Source: RGIG4097 sp937885645 (GTDB taxonomy: Bacteria > Bacillota > Clostridia > Christensenellales > CAG-917). Taken from it: a stretch of DNA of 62,954 nt. Below, piece by piece: positions 51,063-59,719 of the stretch. Made by a program: the position numbers and the translations under genes. Location of the stretch: positions 1 through 62,954 of the forward strand of contig CALABJ010000006.1 of assembly GCA_937885645.1 (NCBI GenBank), written 5' to 3'. The first letter of the stretch is position 1. Every line of letters begins with the position of its first letter. The notes under the pieces are model-generated. The model was not told the DNA's origin. It made no database searches and saw only the letters and a list, made by a program, of their open reading frames with translations.

Positions 51063-52748
51063 CTACATAACCTCAGGCGCGTCAATGCCGAGGAGTGCAA
51101 GACCTTCCTTTATAGTGCGACCAACCACGTCGGTGAGCATAAGACGTGCGTTTTTCACGGCCTCGTCGTCAACAACGATACGATGACCGATGTAGAAACG
51201 GTTGAACTTTTCTGCAAGGTCAACTATGTGTCTTGTGACAACGCAGGGTTCACGGAGTTTTGCCGCTTGTTTGACGCTGTCGCCAAAAGTCAAAACACTC
51301 TTGACAACTTCATATCCTTCATCGTCAAGGATCGCTGAGAAGTCGACGTTGTTCAGGTCATAGTCACCGCCCTTTCTCAGTGCGCTCTTGCTACGGGCAT
51401 AGGTGTATTGAACGTAAGGTGCTGTTTCGCCGTCAAAGTTGAGGACCTTGTCATAGGAGAAGACGATATCTTTTATGCGGTTGTTCCACAGTGCACTGAA
51501 CACAACTGCGCCAACGCCAACGCTTTCTGCGGTCTTCTCTTTGTCTTCAAGGTTGGGGTTCTTTTCCTCGATGATTGCTCTTGCTTTTTCCACAGCTTTG
51601 TCAAGGACTTCTTTGAGCCAAACCACTCTTCCTTGACGTGTTGACATTGAGCCGTCTTCCATTGATACCATACCAAATGCGATATGCTCCATATCGTCCT
51701 TTCCTGCAAAATCCATAAGTTCAAGCACCTTAAATACCTGTTTAAAGTGCAGATTCTGCTGATAAGCCACCACGTAGAGGCACTTTGAGAAGTCGTATGT
51801 TTTCTTGCGATAATAGGCTGCTGCAATGTCACGTGTTGCATACAGTGATGCGCCGTCTGCCTTCACGAGAAGACAAGGGGGCATACCATATTCATCAAGG
51901 TTGACCACCTTTGCACCCTCACTTATTTCAAGGAGTCCCTTTGACTCCATTTCGTCAAGACAGGGTTGCATTTTGTCGTTGTAGAAGGACTCGCCGTTGT
52001 ATGAATCAAAGGTGATTTTGAGGCGGTCGTATATCTTTGAAACTGCCCTCATCGTCACGTCTTTGAAGGTGTCAAAATAGGCGTTTGCTTCACTGTCACC
52101 GTCCTCAATGCGCTTGAACCAAGCACGTGCTTCATCGTCAAGAGCGGGGTTATTTTCGCTTTCTTGATGATAGCGGACGTAGAGTGAGTTGAGGAAATAT
52201 TCATCGTTTTCTGCGATTTCTTCAAGAGATGACCACTTGCGTGTTGCCACGATGAGTTTGCCAAATTGCGTGCCCCAGTCACCAAGGTGGTTGATGCCTA
52301 CAACGTTGTAGCCAAGGTGCTTGAAGATACGATAAAGTGCGCCACCGATGACTGTTGTTGAAAGGTGACCGATGTGGAAAGGTTTTGCGATGTTGACTGA
52401 ACTGTAGTCAAGACAGATTGTTTTGCCATTGCCCTCGTCACTTCCGCCGATATTTTCTTTGCCGAGGGCTGAGATGAGAGTTTTTGCAATTGCTTCACGG
52501 TTGAGATACACGTTGAGGTATCCGCCCACCACTTGATATTTTTCAACAAAGTCTACGCCGTCAAGGGCGGTTGCCAATTCGTTTGCGATTTGAGGAGGTG
52601 CTTTTCTCAACACCTTTGAAAATTTGAAGCAGGGCAAACATACGTCACCCAGTTTGTTGTCTTTGGGCACTTCAAATGCGTTCAAAATATCGTCTGCTGA
52701 GATTTGGTCTGTTGCCAGTGCTGATGCCAGTTGTTTGTCAAATAACAT
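51063..52748 (-). CDS. argS: Arginine-tRNA ligase
   Basis: 561 residues. N-terminal additional domain (GDVCLPCFKFSKVLRKAPPQ), class I HIGH-type motif NIAKPFHIGHLSTTVIGG, YVVAYQQNLHF, the KMSKS-like position MSTRQGRVVWL, and the C-terminal DALR domain ending LALLGIDAPEVM. Charges tRNA-Arg. Single gene with no T-box in its 130-bp leader. Confidence 0.96.
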   Translation of the reverse strand: MLFDKQLASALATDQISADDILNAFEVPKDNKLGDVCLPCFKFSKVLRKAPPQIANELATALDGVDFVEKYQVVGGYLNVYLNREAIAKTLISALGKENIGGSDEGNGKTICLDYSSVNIAKPFHIGHLSTTVIGGALYRIFKHLGYNVVGINHLGDWGTQFGKLIVATRKWSSLEEIAENDEYFLNSLYVRYHQESENNPALDDEARAWFKRIEDGDSEANAYFDTFKDVTMRAVSKIYDRLKITFDSYNGESFYNDKMQPCLDEMESKGLLEISEGAKVVNLDEYGMPPCLLVKADGASLYATRDIAAAYYRKKTYDFSKCLYVVAYQQNLHFKQVFKVLELMDFAGKDDMEHIAFGMVSMEDGSMSTRQGRVVWLKEVLDKAVEKARAIIEEKNPNLEDKEKTAESVGVGAVVFSALWNNRIKDIVFSYDKVLNFDGETAPYVQYTYARSKSALRKGGDYDLNNVDFSAILDDEGYEVVKSVLTFGDSVKQAAKLREPCVVTRHIVDLAEKFNRFYIGHRIVVDDEAVKNARLMLTDVVGRTIKEGLALLGIDAPEVM

Positions 52749-52881
52749 AGTTTCCTTTTACGGCGAAGCCGTCGATTTTCTATTTTCTGTTGGTTTTGTT
52801 TGTCGGATTTTTGTTTCAACTTTCAGTTGTTTTTCGTGTTTTCCCTTGTCCTATGGACAAAATGGGTGGTTAGAACACCGA

Positions 52882-53964
52882 TTACACATTGAAGCGGAAG
52901 AGGACAACGTCGTTGTCTTGCATGACGTATTCCTTGCCTTCACTTCTCACTTTGCCTCTTTCCTTTGCCACGTTGAATGAGCCACATTCAAGAAGGGTTT
53001 GATAGTCCACGATTTCTGCTCTAATAAAGCCTTTTTCAAAGTCACTGTGGATTTTGCCTGCTGCTTGAGGGGCTTTTGTGCCCTTTTCAATGGTCCAAGC
53101 ACGTGTTTCCTTTTCACCGGCGGTGAGATATGAGATAAGACCGAGGAGGTCGTATGAAGCGGACACAAGTTTGTCAAGACCGCTTTCGGTGAGGCCATAT
53201 TCTTCCATAAAGATTGCTCTATCGTCATCGTCAAGAGCGACAAGGTCTTCTTCAAGTTTAGCACAAAGGACGATGCAACCTGCACCCTCTTCTGCTGCGC
53301 CTTTGGTGACTGCTTCTGTGTAGTCGTTTCCACCGATGGTGTTTTCATCAACGTTGGCAACGTAGATGACAGGTTTTGAGGTGAGGAGGAATTGTTCATC
53401 AATAAATGCCTTGAAGTCATCGTCAACTGCCATTGTGCGGAGGGGTTTGCCGTCTTCAAGCCAAGCCTTCATCTTTTCAAGACGCTCAACGTCAACGGCG
53501 TACTTTTTGTCTGCCTTTTGCATTGAGATTGCCTTGGGGAGACGTCTGTCAATTGCCTCCATATCCGCAAAGATAAGTTCAAGATTGATTGTTTCCATAT
53601 CACGGAGAGGGCTGACACTGCCGTCAACGTGGGTGATATTTTCATCGTCAAAGCATCTCACAACGTGGACGATTGCATCAACTTCACGAATGTGTGAGAG
53701 GAATTTGTTGCCAAGACCTTCACCTCTGCTTGCGCCCTTGACAAGACCTGCGATATCCACAAATTCAAGGGTGGTGGGGGTGATTTTCTTGCTATCATAA
53801 AGGGCGGCAAGTTTTGTCAGTCTTTCATCAGGCACTGCCACGATGCCCACGTTGGGCTCGATTGTGCAGAAAGGATAGTTGGCGGCTTGTGCCCCTGCCT
53901 TGGTGATTGCATTGAAAAGTGTGCTCTTTCCTACGTTTGGAAGTCCTACTACGCCGAGTTTCAT
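52882..53964 (-). CDS. ychF: Redox-regulated ATPase YchF (Obg-like)
   Basis: 360 residues from ATG 53964 (AAGGAGAAAA upstream). G1 GLPNVGKSTLFNAITKAGAQ, PFCTIEPNVG, G3 DIAGLVKGASRGEGLGN, then a coiled-coil region and a C-terminal TGS domain (RAEIVDYQTLLECGSFN, YVMQDNDVVLFRFNV). Binds ATP rather than GTP and associates with ribosomes; deletion affects oxidative stress responses in other bacteria. Convergent with argS only by direction; no shared operon evident. Confidence 0.97.
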   Translation of the reverse strand: MKLGVVGLPNVGKSTLFNAITKAGAQAANYPFCTIEPNVGIVAVPDERLTKLAALYDSKKITPTTLEFVDIAGLVKGASRGEGLGNKFLSHIREVDAIVHVVRCFDDENITHVDGSVSPLRDMETINLELIFADMEAIDRRLPKAISMQKADKKYAVDVERLEKMKAWLEDGKPLRTMAVDDDFKAFIDEQFLLTSKPVIYVANVDENTIGGNDYTEAVTKGAAEEGAGCIVLCAKLEEDLVALDDDDRAIFMEEYGLTESGLDKLVSASYDLLGLISYLTAGEKETRAWTIEKGTKAPQAAGKIHSDFEKGFIRAEIVDYQTLLECGSFNVAKERGKVRSEGKEYVMQDNDVVLFRFNV

Positions 53965-54047
53965 TTTTCTCCTTGTGCGTTCTAATGCGCGATAAGTTAA
54001 ATACAATATTTTAGTATAGACTAAAAAAAGGAGTTAGTAAAGAGAAA

Positions 54048-54806
54048 ATGAAGATTTGGGAAGGGATAATCCTTGGACTCGTCCAAGGACTGACTGAATT
54101 TTTGCCCGTGTCCTCATCGGGGCATTTGTTCCTTTTGGAAAAGTTGGGGGTGGGCAACGAGAGCCTGTTTTTCAACGTATGTATGCACCTAGGCACACTG
54201 CTGTCAGTCCTCATTGTTATGAGAAAAAAGTGGTTGCCACTTGTGAGAAAACCTCTTCAAAAAACCAACCTGTGTGTCCTCGTTTCTTGCCTGCCAACAG
54301 TGGGGTTTGCGCTCCTAACAAAAGCCCTTGCGCCAACCCTTCTTGAAGGGCAATTTCTTGCCCTCGGTTTTATGATTACAGCGGTGTTTTTGTTCTGCGC
54401 TGAAAAACTGCATTTTGACCGAAAACGCACTTTATCTGTCAAAACAAGCGTGTTAAGTGGTGTTTTTCAAGGTGTTGCAGTTTTGCCCGGAGTGTCACGT
54501 AGTGGTGCAACAATCACCGCTTTGACCCTTGTTGGAGTGGACAAAAAGGAAGCAGCCGACTTTTCTTTTTTGATGTCAATCCCAGTGATTTTAGGCTCTG
54601 CAATCCTTGAAATCCTGCCCTTGATTTCAGGAGATTTTACCCTTGCAACAGCGGACGTTTTGCCCCTAATCCTTGGCACTGTCACCGCCTTTTTGTCAGG
54701 GTGTTTCGCCATCAAATTCTTCTTGAAAATGATCTCCACAAAAAGCCTTCTGCCCTTTTCAATCTACACCTTTTTATTGTCGGTTGTGTCTATGTTTTTG
54801 CTGTAA
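54048..54806 (+). CDS. uppP: Undecaprenyl-diphosphatase (BacA family)
   Basis: 252 residues, multi-helix membrane protein. Active-site motifs GLTEFLPVSSSGH (residues ~16-28) and PGVSRSGAT (~145-153). Recycles undecaprenyl pyrophosphate for cell-wall lipid carriers and gives low-level bacitracin resistance. RBS AAAAGGAGTT. Divergent from ychF. Confidence 0.95.
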   Translation: MKIWEGIILGLVQGLTEFLPVSSSGHLFLLEKLGVGNESLFFNVCMHLGTLLSVLIVMRKKWLPLVRKPLQKTNLCVLVSCLPTVGFALLTKALAPTLLEGQFLALGFMITAVFLFCAEKLHFDRKRTLSVKTSVLSGVFQGVAVLPGVSRSGATITALTLVGVDKKEAADFSFLMSIPVILGSAILEILPLISGDFTLATADVLPLILGTVTAFLSGCFAIKFFLKMISTKSLLPFSIYTFLLSVVSMFLL

Positions 54807-54970
54807 AAAAAGACAATAAATTGATGAAGAGCGCGAACATTTCAAGTGCATGTCCCCCTTCCTCACGTGTTTCCCCCTTCTGCCATACGGCAGAGCCCTA
54901 CGGGCAGGGCAACACTCGGCTCTCGCACATTAAGCAACGTCGCCTCTTTATGCCACTTGTCGCTTTGGTG

Positions 54971-55018
54971 CAAAAAAAACAGAGCGCACCAGCGACTGCG
55001 TACTCTCGTCTGGTGCTC
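54971..55018 (-). terminator. Strong minus-strand terminator of an unidentified transcript
   Basis: On the minus strand GAGCACCAG pairs with CTGGTGCGCTC (one bulge), followed by TGTTTTTTTTG. No coding gene on the minus strand ends here, so it may end a small RNA running from about 55080 or read-through from the tRNA operon. Confidence 0.6.
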
Positions 55019-55130
55019 GGCGCTCCCTTCCTCGTCGCCGCTGCTCCTCGCGTTCCGTTTTCGAACGAGTAAGTGCTTATATAAGAACGCCTCAAAATAG
55101 TGAAGTCCTAAATCTATCACCTCACCCAAA

Positions 55131-55161
55131 AGAGTAAAAAATAGACGGGTTGTCATCCGTC
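55131..55161 (-). terminator. tRNA-operon terminator, second copy
   Basis: GACGG / CCGTC hairpin (55144-55161) followed on the minus strand by TATTTTTTACTC. It is a degenerate copy of the block at 55310-55390; flanking phrases CACCCAAAAGAGTAAAAAA and CTCTGTTTAAGGGGTTG are duplicated. Confidence 0.7.
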
Positions 55162-55329
55162 ATGCTCTGTTTAAGGGGTTGCAGGTTGAATGACTCGTAG
55201 TGAGCCTGTGAACGTAATAGTGAGTGAGGGTGCTTGCACAACCGAACGAGCGCCACTATCGACGTGTCGATGGTTCGGCAACGAAGTTGCAAGGGCAAAG
55301 CCCTAAGTCTATCAACCCACCCAAAAGAG

Positions 55330-55358
55330 TAAAAAAAATAGACGGATTATGATCCGTC
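55330..55358 (-). terminator. tRNA-operon terminator, first copy
   Basis: On the minus strand GACGGAT-CATA-ATCCGTC followed by TATTTTTTTT, 19 bp after tRNA-Ile. Confidence 0.85.
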
Positions 55359-55376
55359 ATACTCTGTTTAAGGGGT

Positions 55377-55453
55377 TGGTGGGGTTGAATAGACTCGAAC
55401 TATCGACCTCGCGCTTATCAGGCGCGTGCTCTAACCAACTGAGCTACAACCCC
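55377..55453 (-). tRNA. tRNA-Ile (GAT)
   Basis: 77 bases with encoded CCA. Acceptor GGGGTTG / CAACCCC with discriminator A, D arm GCTCAGTTGGTTAGAGC, anticodon loop CTGATAA (GAT), T loop TTCGAGT. Second gene of an Ala-Ile pair. Such pairs normally lie in rRNA operon spacers, but no rRNA is present here. Confidence 0.95.
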
Positions 55454-55459
55454 TTGTTA

Positions 55460-55535
55460 TGGTGGAGATGCACGGATTCGAACCGAGGACCTCTTGAATG
55501 CAAATCAAGCGCTCTACCAACTGAGCTACACCCCC
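55460..55535 (-). tRNA. tRNA-Ala (TGC)
   Basis: 76 bases with encoded CCA. Acceptor GGGGGTG / CATCTCC (two G-U pairs), D arm GCTCAGTTGGTAGAGC, anticodon stem CTTGA / TCAAG with loop TTTGCAT (TGC), T loop TTCGAAT. First gene of the pair. Confidence 0.95.
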
Positions 55536-55611
55536 ATAAGTGCTATATGATAATAGCACCCAAAACGACCTTTGTCAAACATTTTTCACAAAATTTTGTT
55601 GAAAGATAATA

Positions 55612-55640
55612 TTGAATTTTTATTTGAGTGGTTGTATAAT
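55612..55640 (+). promoter_or_regulatory. Rubrerythrin promoter
   Basis: TTGAAT (55612-55617), 17-bp spacer, TATAAT (55635-55640). Confidence 0.75.
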
Positions 55641-55669
55641 ATCAATATATCACCCAAGGAGGCAAAAAT

Positions 55670-56197
55670 ATGGATCTCAAAGGAACAAAAACAGAAAAAA
55701 ATTTGATGGAAGCATTTGCTGGTGAAAGCCAAGCAAGAAACAAATACACTTATTTTGCTTCAAAAGCAAAGAAAGACGGCTTTGAACATATCGCCGCTAT
55801 CTTCCAAGAAACCGCAGACAATGAAAAGGAACACGCAAAACTTTGGTTCAAGTTGTTCCACGGCATTGGTGACACATACGCAAACCTTCTCGATGCAGCC
55901 GCAGGCGAACACGAAGAATGGACAGATATGTACAAGCGTATGGCAGACGAAGCAGAAGAAGAAGGCTTCACCGCAATCGCAGCACAAATGCGCGGTGTTG
56001 CAGCAATCGAAAAACTCCACGAAGAAAGATATCGTCGTCTTGCCGCACTCGTCAAAGACGGCAAAGTGTTTGAAACAGAAGACGGCAGTGTTGTTGCTTG
56101 GAAGTGCCGCAACTGTGGACACGTCCACGTTGGACCTAAAGCACCCCAGCTTTGCCCTGTGTGTGCACACCCTCAAGCCTACTTCGAAAAGGAATAA
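55670..56197 (+). CDS. Rubrerythrin
   Basis: 175 residues, RBS CCAAGGAGGCAAAA. N-terminal four-helix diiron domain with iron-binding Glu and ExxH (FAGESQARNKYTYFA, ADNEKEHAKLW, EKLHEERYRRL) and a C-terminal rubredoxin-like site with two knuckles (WKCRNCGHVH, LCPVCAHPQ). Peroxide-scavenging protein of anaerobes that receives electrons from rubredoxin or an NADH oxidoreductase. Single gene with promoter and terminator; indicates an anaerobic host. Confidence 0.97.
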   Translation: MDLKGTKTEKNLMEAFAGESQARNKYTYFASKAKKDGFEHIAAIFQETADNEKEHAKLWFKLFHGIGDTYANLLDAAAGEHEEWTDMYKRMADEAEEEGFTAIAAQMRGVAAIEKLHEERYRRLAALVKDGKVFETEDGSVVAWKCRNCGHVHVGPKAPQLCPVCAHPQAYFEKE

Positions 56198-56213
56198 TCA
56201 CAACTATAAACAG

Positions 56214-56242
56214 AAAAGACTGACTGCGGTCAGTCTTTTTTT
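56214..56242 (+). terminator. Rubrerythrin terminator
   Basis: GACTGAC-TGCG-GTCAGTC followed by seven T. Confidence 0.88.
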
Positions 56243-56359
56243 ATTGTTTTGAGTTGCACTCAATACATCTGTCGAAGGTAGGCGCGTAATAGCGCATTTT
56301 GTCTTGCCACTTCGTGCGCGCGTGTGATATAATAGGAATATAAACACAAAGGTGATGAT

Positions 56360-57022
56360 ATGGTCAATATTGGAAACAGCTGGGATAATGTTTTGAAGGA
56401 TGACTTCGGCGGGGAGAATTATCAAAATCTCCGTCGCTTTCTTGCGGAGGAATATCGCACCCACACGATATACCCCGATATGCACCACATTTTCAGCGCA
56501 TTGAAAGAAACAGCTTTTGAGGACGTCAAGGTTGTCATCATAGGGCAAGACCCCTATCACAACCCAGGGCAAGCCCACGGAATGTGCTTCTCGGTTATGC
56601 CGGGCACGGACACACCACCCTCTCTCGTCAACGTGTTCAAGGAGATAAAGAGTGACCTAGGGATAGCCAACACCAACCCCTATCTCATAGACTGGGCAAA
56701 GCAAGGGGTGCTCCTTTTGAACGCAGTGCTGACAGTCCGCGCAGGACAGGCAGGAAGCCACAGAGGAAAGGGTTGGGAGATCCTCACAGACAGCATCATA
56801 AAGAAACTGAACGAGAGAAATGAGCCTATTGTGTTTATGCTTTGGGGCGCATACGCCAGAAGCAAAAAGGGGTACGTCACCAACCCCAACCACCTTGTGC
56901 TTGAATGTGCACACCCCTCGCCTCTCAGCGCTTACAACGGTTTCTTTGGGTGCAAGCATTTCAGCAAATGCAATGAGTTTTTGACACAAAACGGACTTAA
57001 ACCCATTGATTGGCGCACTTAA
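56360..57022 (+). CDS. ung: Uracil-DNA glycosylase
   Basis: 220 residues, family 1 length. Water-activating motif VVIIGQDPYHNPGQAHGMCF and the leucine-loop motif HPSPLSAYNGFFG; LLLNAVLTVRAGQAGSH between them. Removes uracil from DNA at the start of base excision repair. Followed 71 bp later by the DUF896 gene, probably co-transcribed. Confidence 0.97.
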   Translation: MVNIGNSWDNVLKDDFGGENYQNLRRFLAEEYRTHTIYPDMHHIFSALKETAFEDVKVVIIGQDPYHNPGQAHGMCFSVMPGTDTPPSLVNVFKEIKSDLGIANTNPYLIDWAKQGVLLLNAVLTVRAGQAGSHRGKGWEILTDSIIKKLNERNEPIVFMLWGAYARSKKGYVTNPNHLVLECAHPSPLSAYNGFFGCKHFSKCNEFLTQNGLKPIDWRT

Positions 57023-57093
57023 AACGCCGATTTTGACAAGATTGAAAACAATATCCGCAAAATAGATAACCCCACAAGGAGGCAAACGTCATC

Positions 57094-57303
57094 ATGACCG
57101 ACCAAGAAATTGCAAGAATAAATGAGCTGGCACGCAAGTCCAAAACCGATGAAGGACTCACCCCTGCCGAGCGTATTGAACAAAGCGAACTGAGAAGAAA
57201 ATATATTGACAGTGTCCTTGGCAGCCTCCGTGGCAACCTTGACAACACCAAGATACAACACCCCGACGGCACAATCACCCCCTTGAAAAAGGACAAGAAC
57301 TAA
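57094..57303 (+). CDS. DUF896 (YnzC-like) protein
   Basis: 69 residues, RBS CAAGGAGGCAAACG. Matches the DUF896 pattern: IARINELARKSKTDEGLTPA, then ERIEQSELRRKYIDSVLGSL and RGNL. Two-helix cytoplasmic protein common in Firmicutes; some relatives (YneA region, YnzC) are linked to the SOS response, but the role is unclear. Confidence 0.9.
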   Translation: MTDQEIARINELARKSKTDEGLTPAERIEQSELRRKYIDSVLGSLRGNLDNTKIQHPDGTITPLKKDKN

Positions 57304-57351
57304 ACTGTCTTCATTACGGCGTTCTGCCATGCAATATTTTTTAGACAACAA

Positions 57352-57382
57352 AAAACCCACTCGGTTGAGTGGGTTTTGTTTT
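57352..57382. terminator. Bidirectional terminator
   Basis: AAAACCCACTC-GGTT-GAGTGGGTTTT then GTTTTT. Shared by the ung-DUF896 unit (plus) and lysS (minus). Confidence 0.85.
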
Positions 57383-57420
57383 TGAGTTTTTATTGGGTTG
57401 TACGGTTGCCTTCTTCCCTA

Positions 57421-58917
57421 TTATGCCAAAGGCTTCATTGTGGGGAACAAGAGGACTTCGCGAATTGAATAACTGTCTGTGAGGATCATCACAAGACGAT
57501 CAACACCCATACCGAAGCCGCCTGTGGGAGGCATACCATATTCAAGTGCGTTGACAAAGTCTTCATCATAAGGTTGTGCTTCGTCATCGCCTTGTTCCTT
57601 TGCCTTCATTTGTGCGGCAAAGCGTTCTCTTTGGTCGATAGGATCGTTGAGTTCGCTGAATGCATTGCCCAGTTCCTTGCCGGTGATGAACACTTCAAAA
57701 CGTTCAGTAAGTCTAGGATCAGAGGGCTTTTTCTTTGCAAGAGGTGACACTTCAACGGGATAGTCGTAGATGAAGACGGGGCCGTCAAGGTGATCTTCAA
57801 CAAATGCATCGAAAACTTTGAAGAGCACGTTGCCCCAAGTTTCGTCTGCCTTGATTTCGAGGCCCTTTGCGTTTGCCTTTTCGATGAGGTCTGCAAGGGG
57901 TTCGTTGTCGAAGTCCATGCCTTGATACTTCTTGACTGCGTCAACCATTGAGAGTCTTTCCCAAGGTGATTCGAGGTCGATGGGAGTGCCTTGATAAGTT
58001 ATCTTCAAGGAGTCGCAGACCTTTGATGCGCAGAAACGGACAAGACGCTCGGTGATGTCCATCATGCCAAGATAGTCGGTGTAGGCTTGATAGAGTTCAA
58101 CGGTGGTGAATTCGGGGTTGTGCTTGGGATCCATACCCTCGTTTCTAAATTGTCTGCCGATTTCGTACACCTTGTCAAAACCGCCCACGATGCAACGCTT
58201 CAAGTGAAGTTCGGTTGCGATACGGAGATACATATCAATGTCCAGCGTGTTGTGGTGGGTGATGAAGGGGCGTGCATTTGCGCCACCTGCAAGGGTGTTG
58301 AGCACGGGAGTTTCCACTTCATAGAAGCCTTCTCCGTCAAGGAATTCTCTTATTGCAGACACGATTTTGCTGCGCTTGATGAAGAGTTCCTTCACTTCGG
58401 GGTTGGCGATGAGGTCAACGTAGCGTTGGCGGTATCTCAGTTCAGGATTGGTGAGTCCGTGATACTTTTCAGGAAGAGGGAGCAATGACTTTGCAAGGAG
58501 GGTGACCTTCTTTGCGTGGATTGAGGTTTCACCGGTGCGTGTCTTGAAGACGATGCCTTCCACGCCGATGATGTCGCCCATATCCATCTTTTTGAAGTCT
58601 GCATATTCATCTTGACCGAGGTCGTCACGGCTGAAATAGACTTGGATTTGTCCATCGCTGTCAAGGACGTGGCCGAAACTTGCCTTGCCCATGACGCGTT
58701 TTGACATAAGACGACCTGCCACAGACACTGTCTTCCCTTCGTGACCTTCATAGTCGCTGAGGATTGCGCCTGCGGTGTGGGTGCGGTTGTATGAGGTGAT
58801 TTCAAAGGGATTCATATCTCTTTGAACCAAGTCATTGAGCTTTTCAATTCTTACCTTTTTGACTTCGCTGACGTCAACTTCAACGTTGTTGTTGACGGGG
58901 GTATTCTTTTCGTTCAT
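57421..58917 (-). CDS. lysS: Lysine-tRNA ligase (class II)
   Basis: 498 residues. N-terminal OB fold (VSVAGRLMSKRVMGKASFGH), motif 2 FRNEGMDPKHNPEFT, and motif 3 GGFGMGVDRLVMILT. Charges tRNA-Lys. Follows greA by 12 bp, the common greA-lysS pairing. Confidence 0.97.
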   Translation of the reverse strand: MNEKNTPVNNNVEVDVSEVKKVRIEKLNDLVQRDMNPFEITSYNRTHTAGAILSDYEGHEGKTVSVAGRLMSKRVMGKASFGHVLDSDGQIQVYFSRDDLGQDEYADFKKMDMGDIIGVEGIVFKTRTGETSIHAKKVTLLAKSLLPLPEKYHGLTNPELRYRQRYVDLIANPEVKELFIKRSKIVSAIREFLDGEGFYEVETPVLNTLAGGANARPFITHHNTLDIDMYLRIATELHLKRCIVGGFDKVYEIGRQFRNEGMDPKHNPEFTTVELYQAYTDYLGMMDITERLVRFCASKVCDSLKITYQGTPIDLESPWERLSMVDAVKKYQGMDFDNEPLADLIEKANAKGLEIKADETWGNVLFKVFDAFVEDHLDGPVFIYDYPVEVSPLAKKKPSDPRLTERFEVFITGKELGNAFSELNDPIDQRERFAAQMKAKEQGDDEAQPYDEDFVNALEYGMPPTGGFGMGVDRLVMILTDSYSIREVLLFPTMKPLA

Positions 58918-58929
58918 AGTGTGCCTTTC

Positions 58930-59397
58930 TTATTTGATTTCAAGAATTTTGTATTCGATGACTGCGCCATTGGGTGCTGCAACCTTTGCCACGTCGCCCA
59001 CTTTCTTGCCCATAAGAGCCTTTCCGAGGGGTGATTCGTTGCTGATTTTGCCAGATGCGATGTCTGCTTCGGTTGTGCCAACGATGCGATATTCCATATC
59101 GTCACCAAATTCTACGTCGCGGACGAGGACGGTGTTGCCCATTGAAACGTCGTGAGTTGATGCGCCGTCTTCGATGATGACAACGTGCAGAAGTTTTTCT
59201 TGAAGCTCTTTGATTTCTGCTTCAACAAAGCCTTGCTCTTGTTTTGCGGCATCGTATTCTGCGTTTTCACTGAGATCGCCGAATTCACGAGCCTTTTTGA
59301 TGTTTTCTGCGCACTCCATACGACGGACGGTGACCATATAATCGAGCTTTTCTTTGAGTTCTTGCAGACCTTCTTTTGTGAGATAAACTTCTTTCAT
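58930..59397 (-). CDS. greA: Transcription elongation factor GreA
   Basis: 155 residues. N-terminal coiled coil (LTKEGLQELKEKLDYMV, ENIKKAREFGDLSENAEYDA) and C-terminal FKBP-like domain (VGTTEADIASGKISNESPLG). Rescues backtracked RNA polymerase. First gene of greA-lysS; promoter at 59491-59519. Confidence 0.97.
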   Translation of the reverse strand: MKEVYLTKEGLQELKEKLDYMVTVRRMECAENIKKAREFGDLSENAEYDAAKQEQGFVEAEIKELQEKLLHVVIIEDGASTHDVSMGNTVLVRDVEFGDDMEYRIVGTTEADIASGKISNESPLGKALMGKKVGDVAKVAAPNGAVIEYKILEIK

Positions 59398-59490
59398 ACT
59401 TACCTTCTTTCCTGCGGATAGCAGGAGTGATTCATTTTACGAGAGGACTTGCACGCATACGCGCACACAATGTGCCCAAACGTAAGTTAT

Positions 59491-59519
59491 AATATATACT
59501 ATGAAATTTTTTAAGTCAA
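59491..59519 (-). promoter_or_regulatory. greA-lysS promoter
   Basis: On the minus strand TTGACT (59514-59519), 17-bp spacer, TATATT (59491-59496). Confidence 0.7.
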
Positions 59520-59700
59520 GTGAAAAATGAAATCCGTCATTCTAAAACTGCTATTTCTCGGCATTTGCCGATAGAATATTGAAAAACGGCCCAAAAAGAA
59601 AAACCTCTAACAAAAGTTTTTGGCACAAAGTATTGCATTTCCGCAATTTTGTGGTGTATGGTCAAAAAGCCAACGCGCGACGGCAAGAAAATAAAAAGAT
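59520..59700. other. Intergenic stretch before RHS gene B
   Basis: Small hairpins only: CGGCA-TT-TGCCG near 59556 and ATTGC-ATTTCC-GCAAT at 59632-59647. No clear sigma-A promoter for the RHS gene and no copy of the CTAGGA array or regulator gene that precedes RHS gene A. Confidence 0.5.
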
Positions 59701-59719
59701 AAGGAGGCATATTTTTATC

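Larger units (their letters stand above)
54807..55376. other. GC-rich non-coding block with mini-hairpins
   Basis: No supported gene. It contains CTGCC-ATAC-GGCAG (54880-54893), GCCC-TAC-GGGC (54895-54905), ATCGAC-GT-GTCGAT (55258-55271), GCAAC-GAA-GTTGC (55278-55290) and AGGGC-AAA-GCCCT (55292-55304), the same style of hairpin as at 32663-33011. It also holds a strong minus-strand terminator (54971-55018) and two tandem tRNA terminators. Frames of 60-100 codons cross it but have no start sites or recognisable products. Confidence 0.6.

Noticed and set aside
52749..52881. T-box riboswitch before argS (also considered for asnS, lysS and aspS)
   Set aside because: Leaders are short and lack the T-box core and specifier stem.
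54863..55156. Minus-strand gene of about 97 codons
   Set aside because: Crosses a strong terminator and mini-hairpins, with no RBS; alternative frames are equally open because of high GC.
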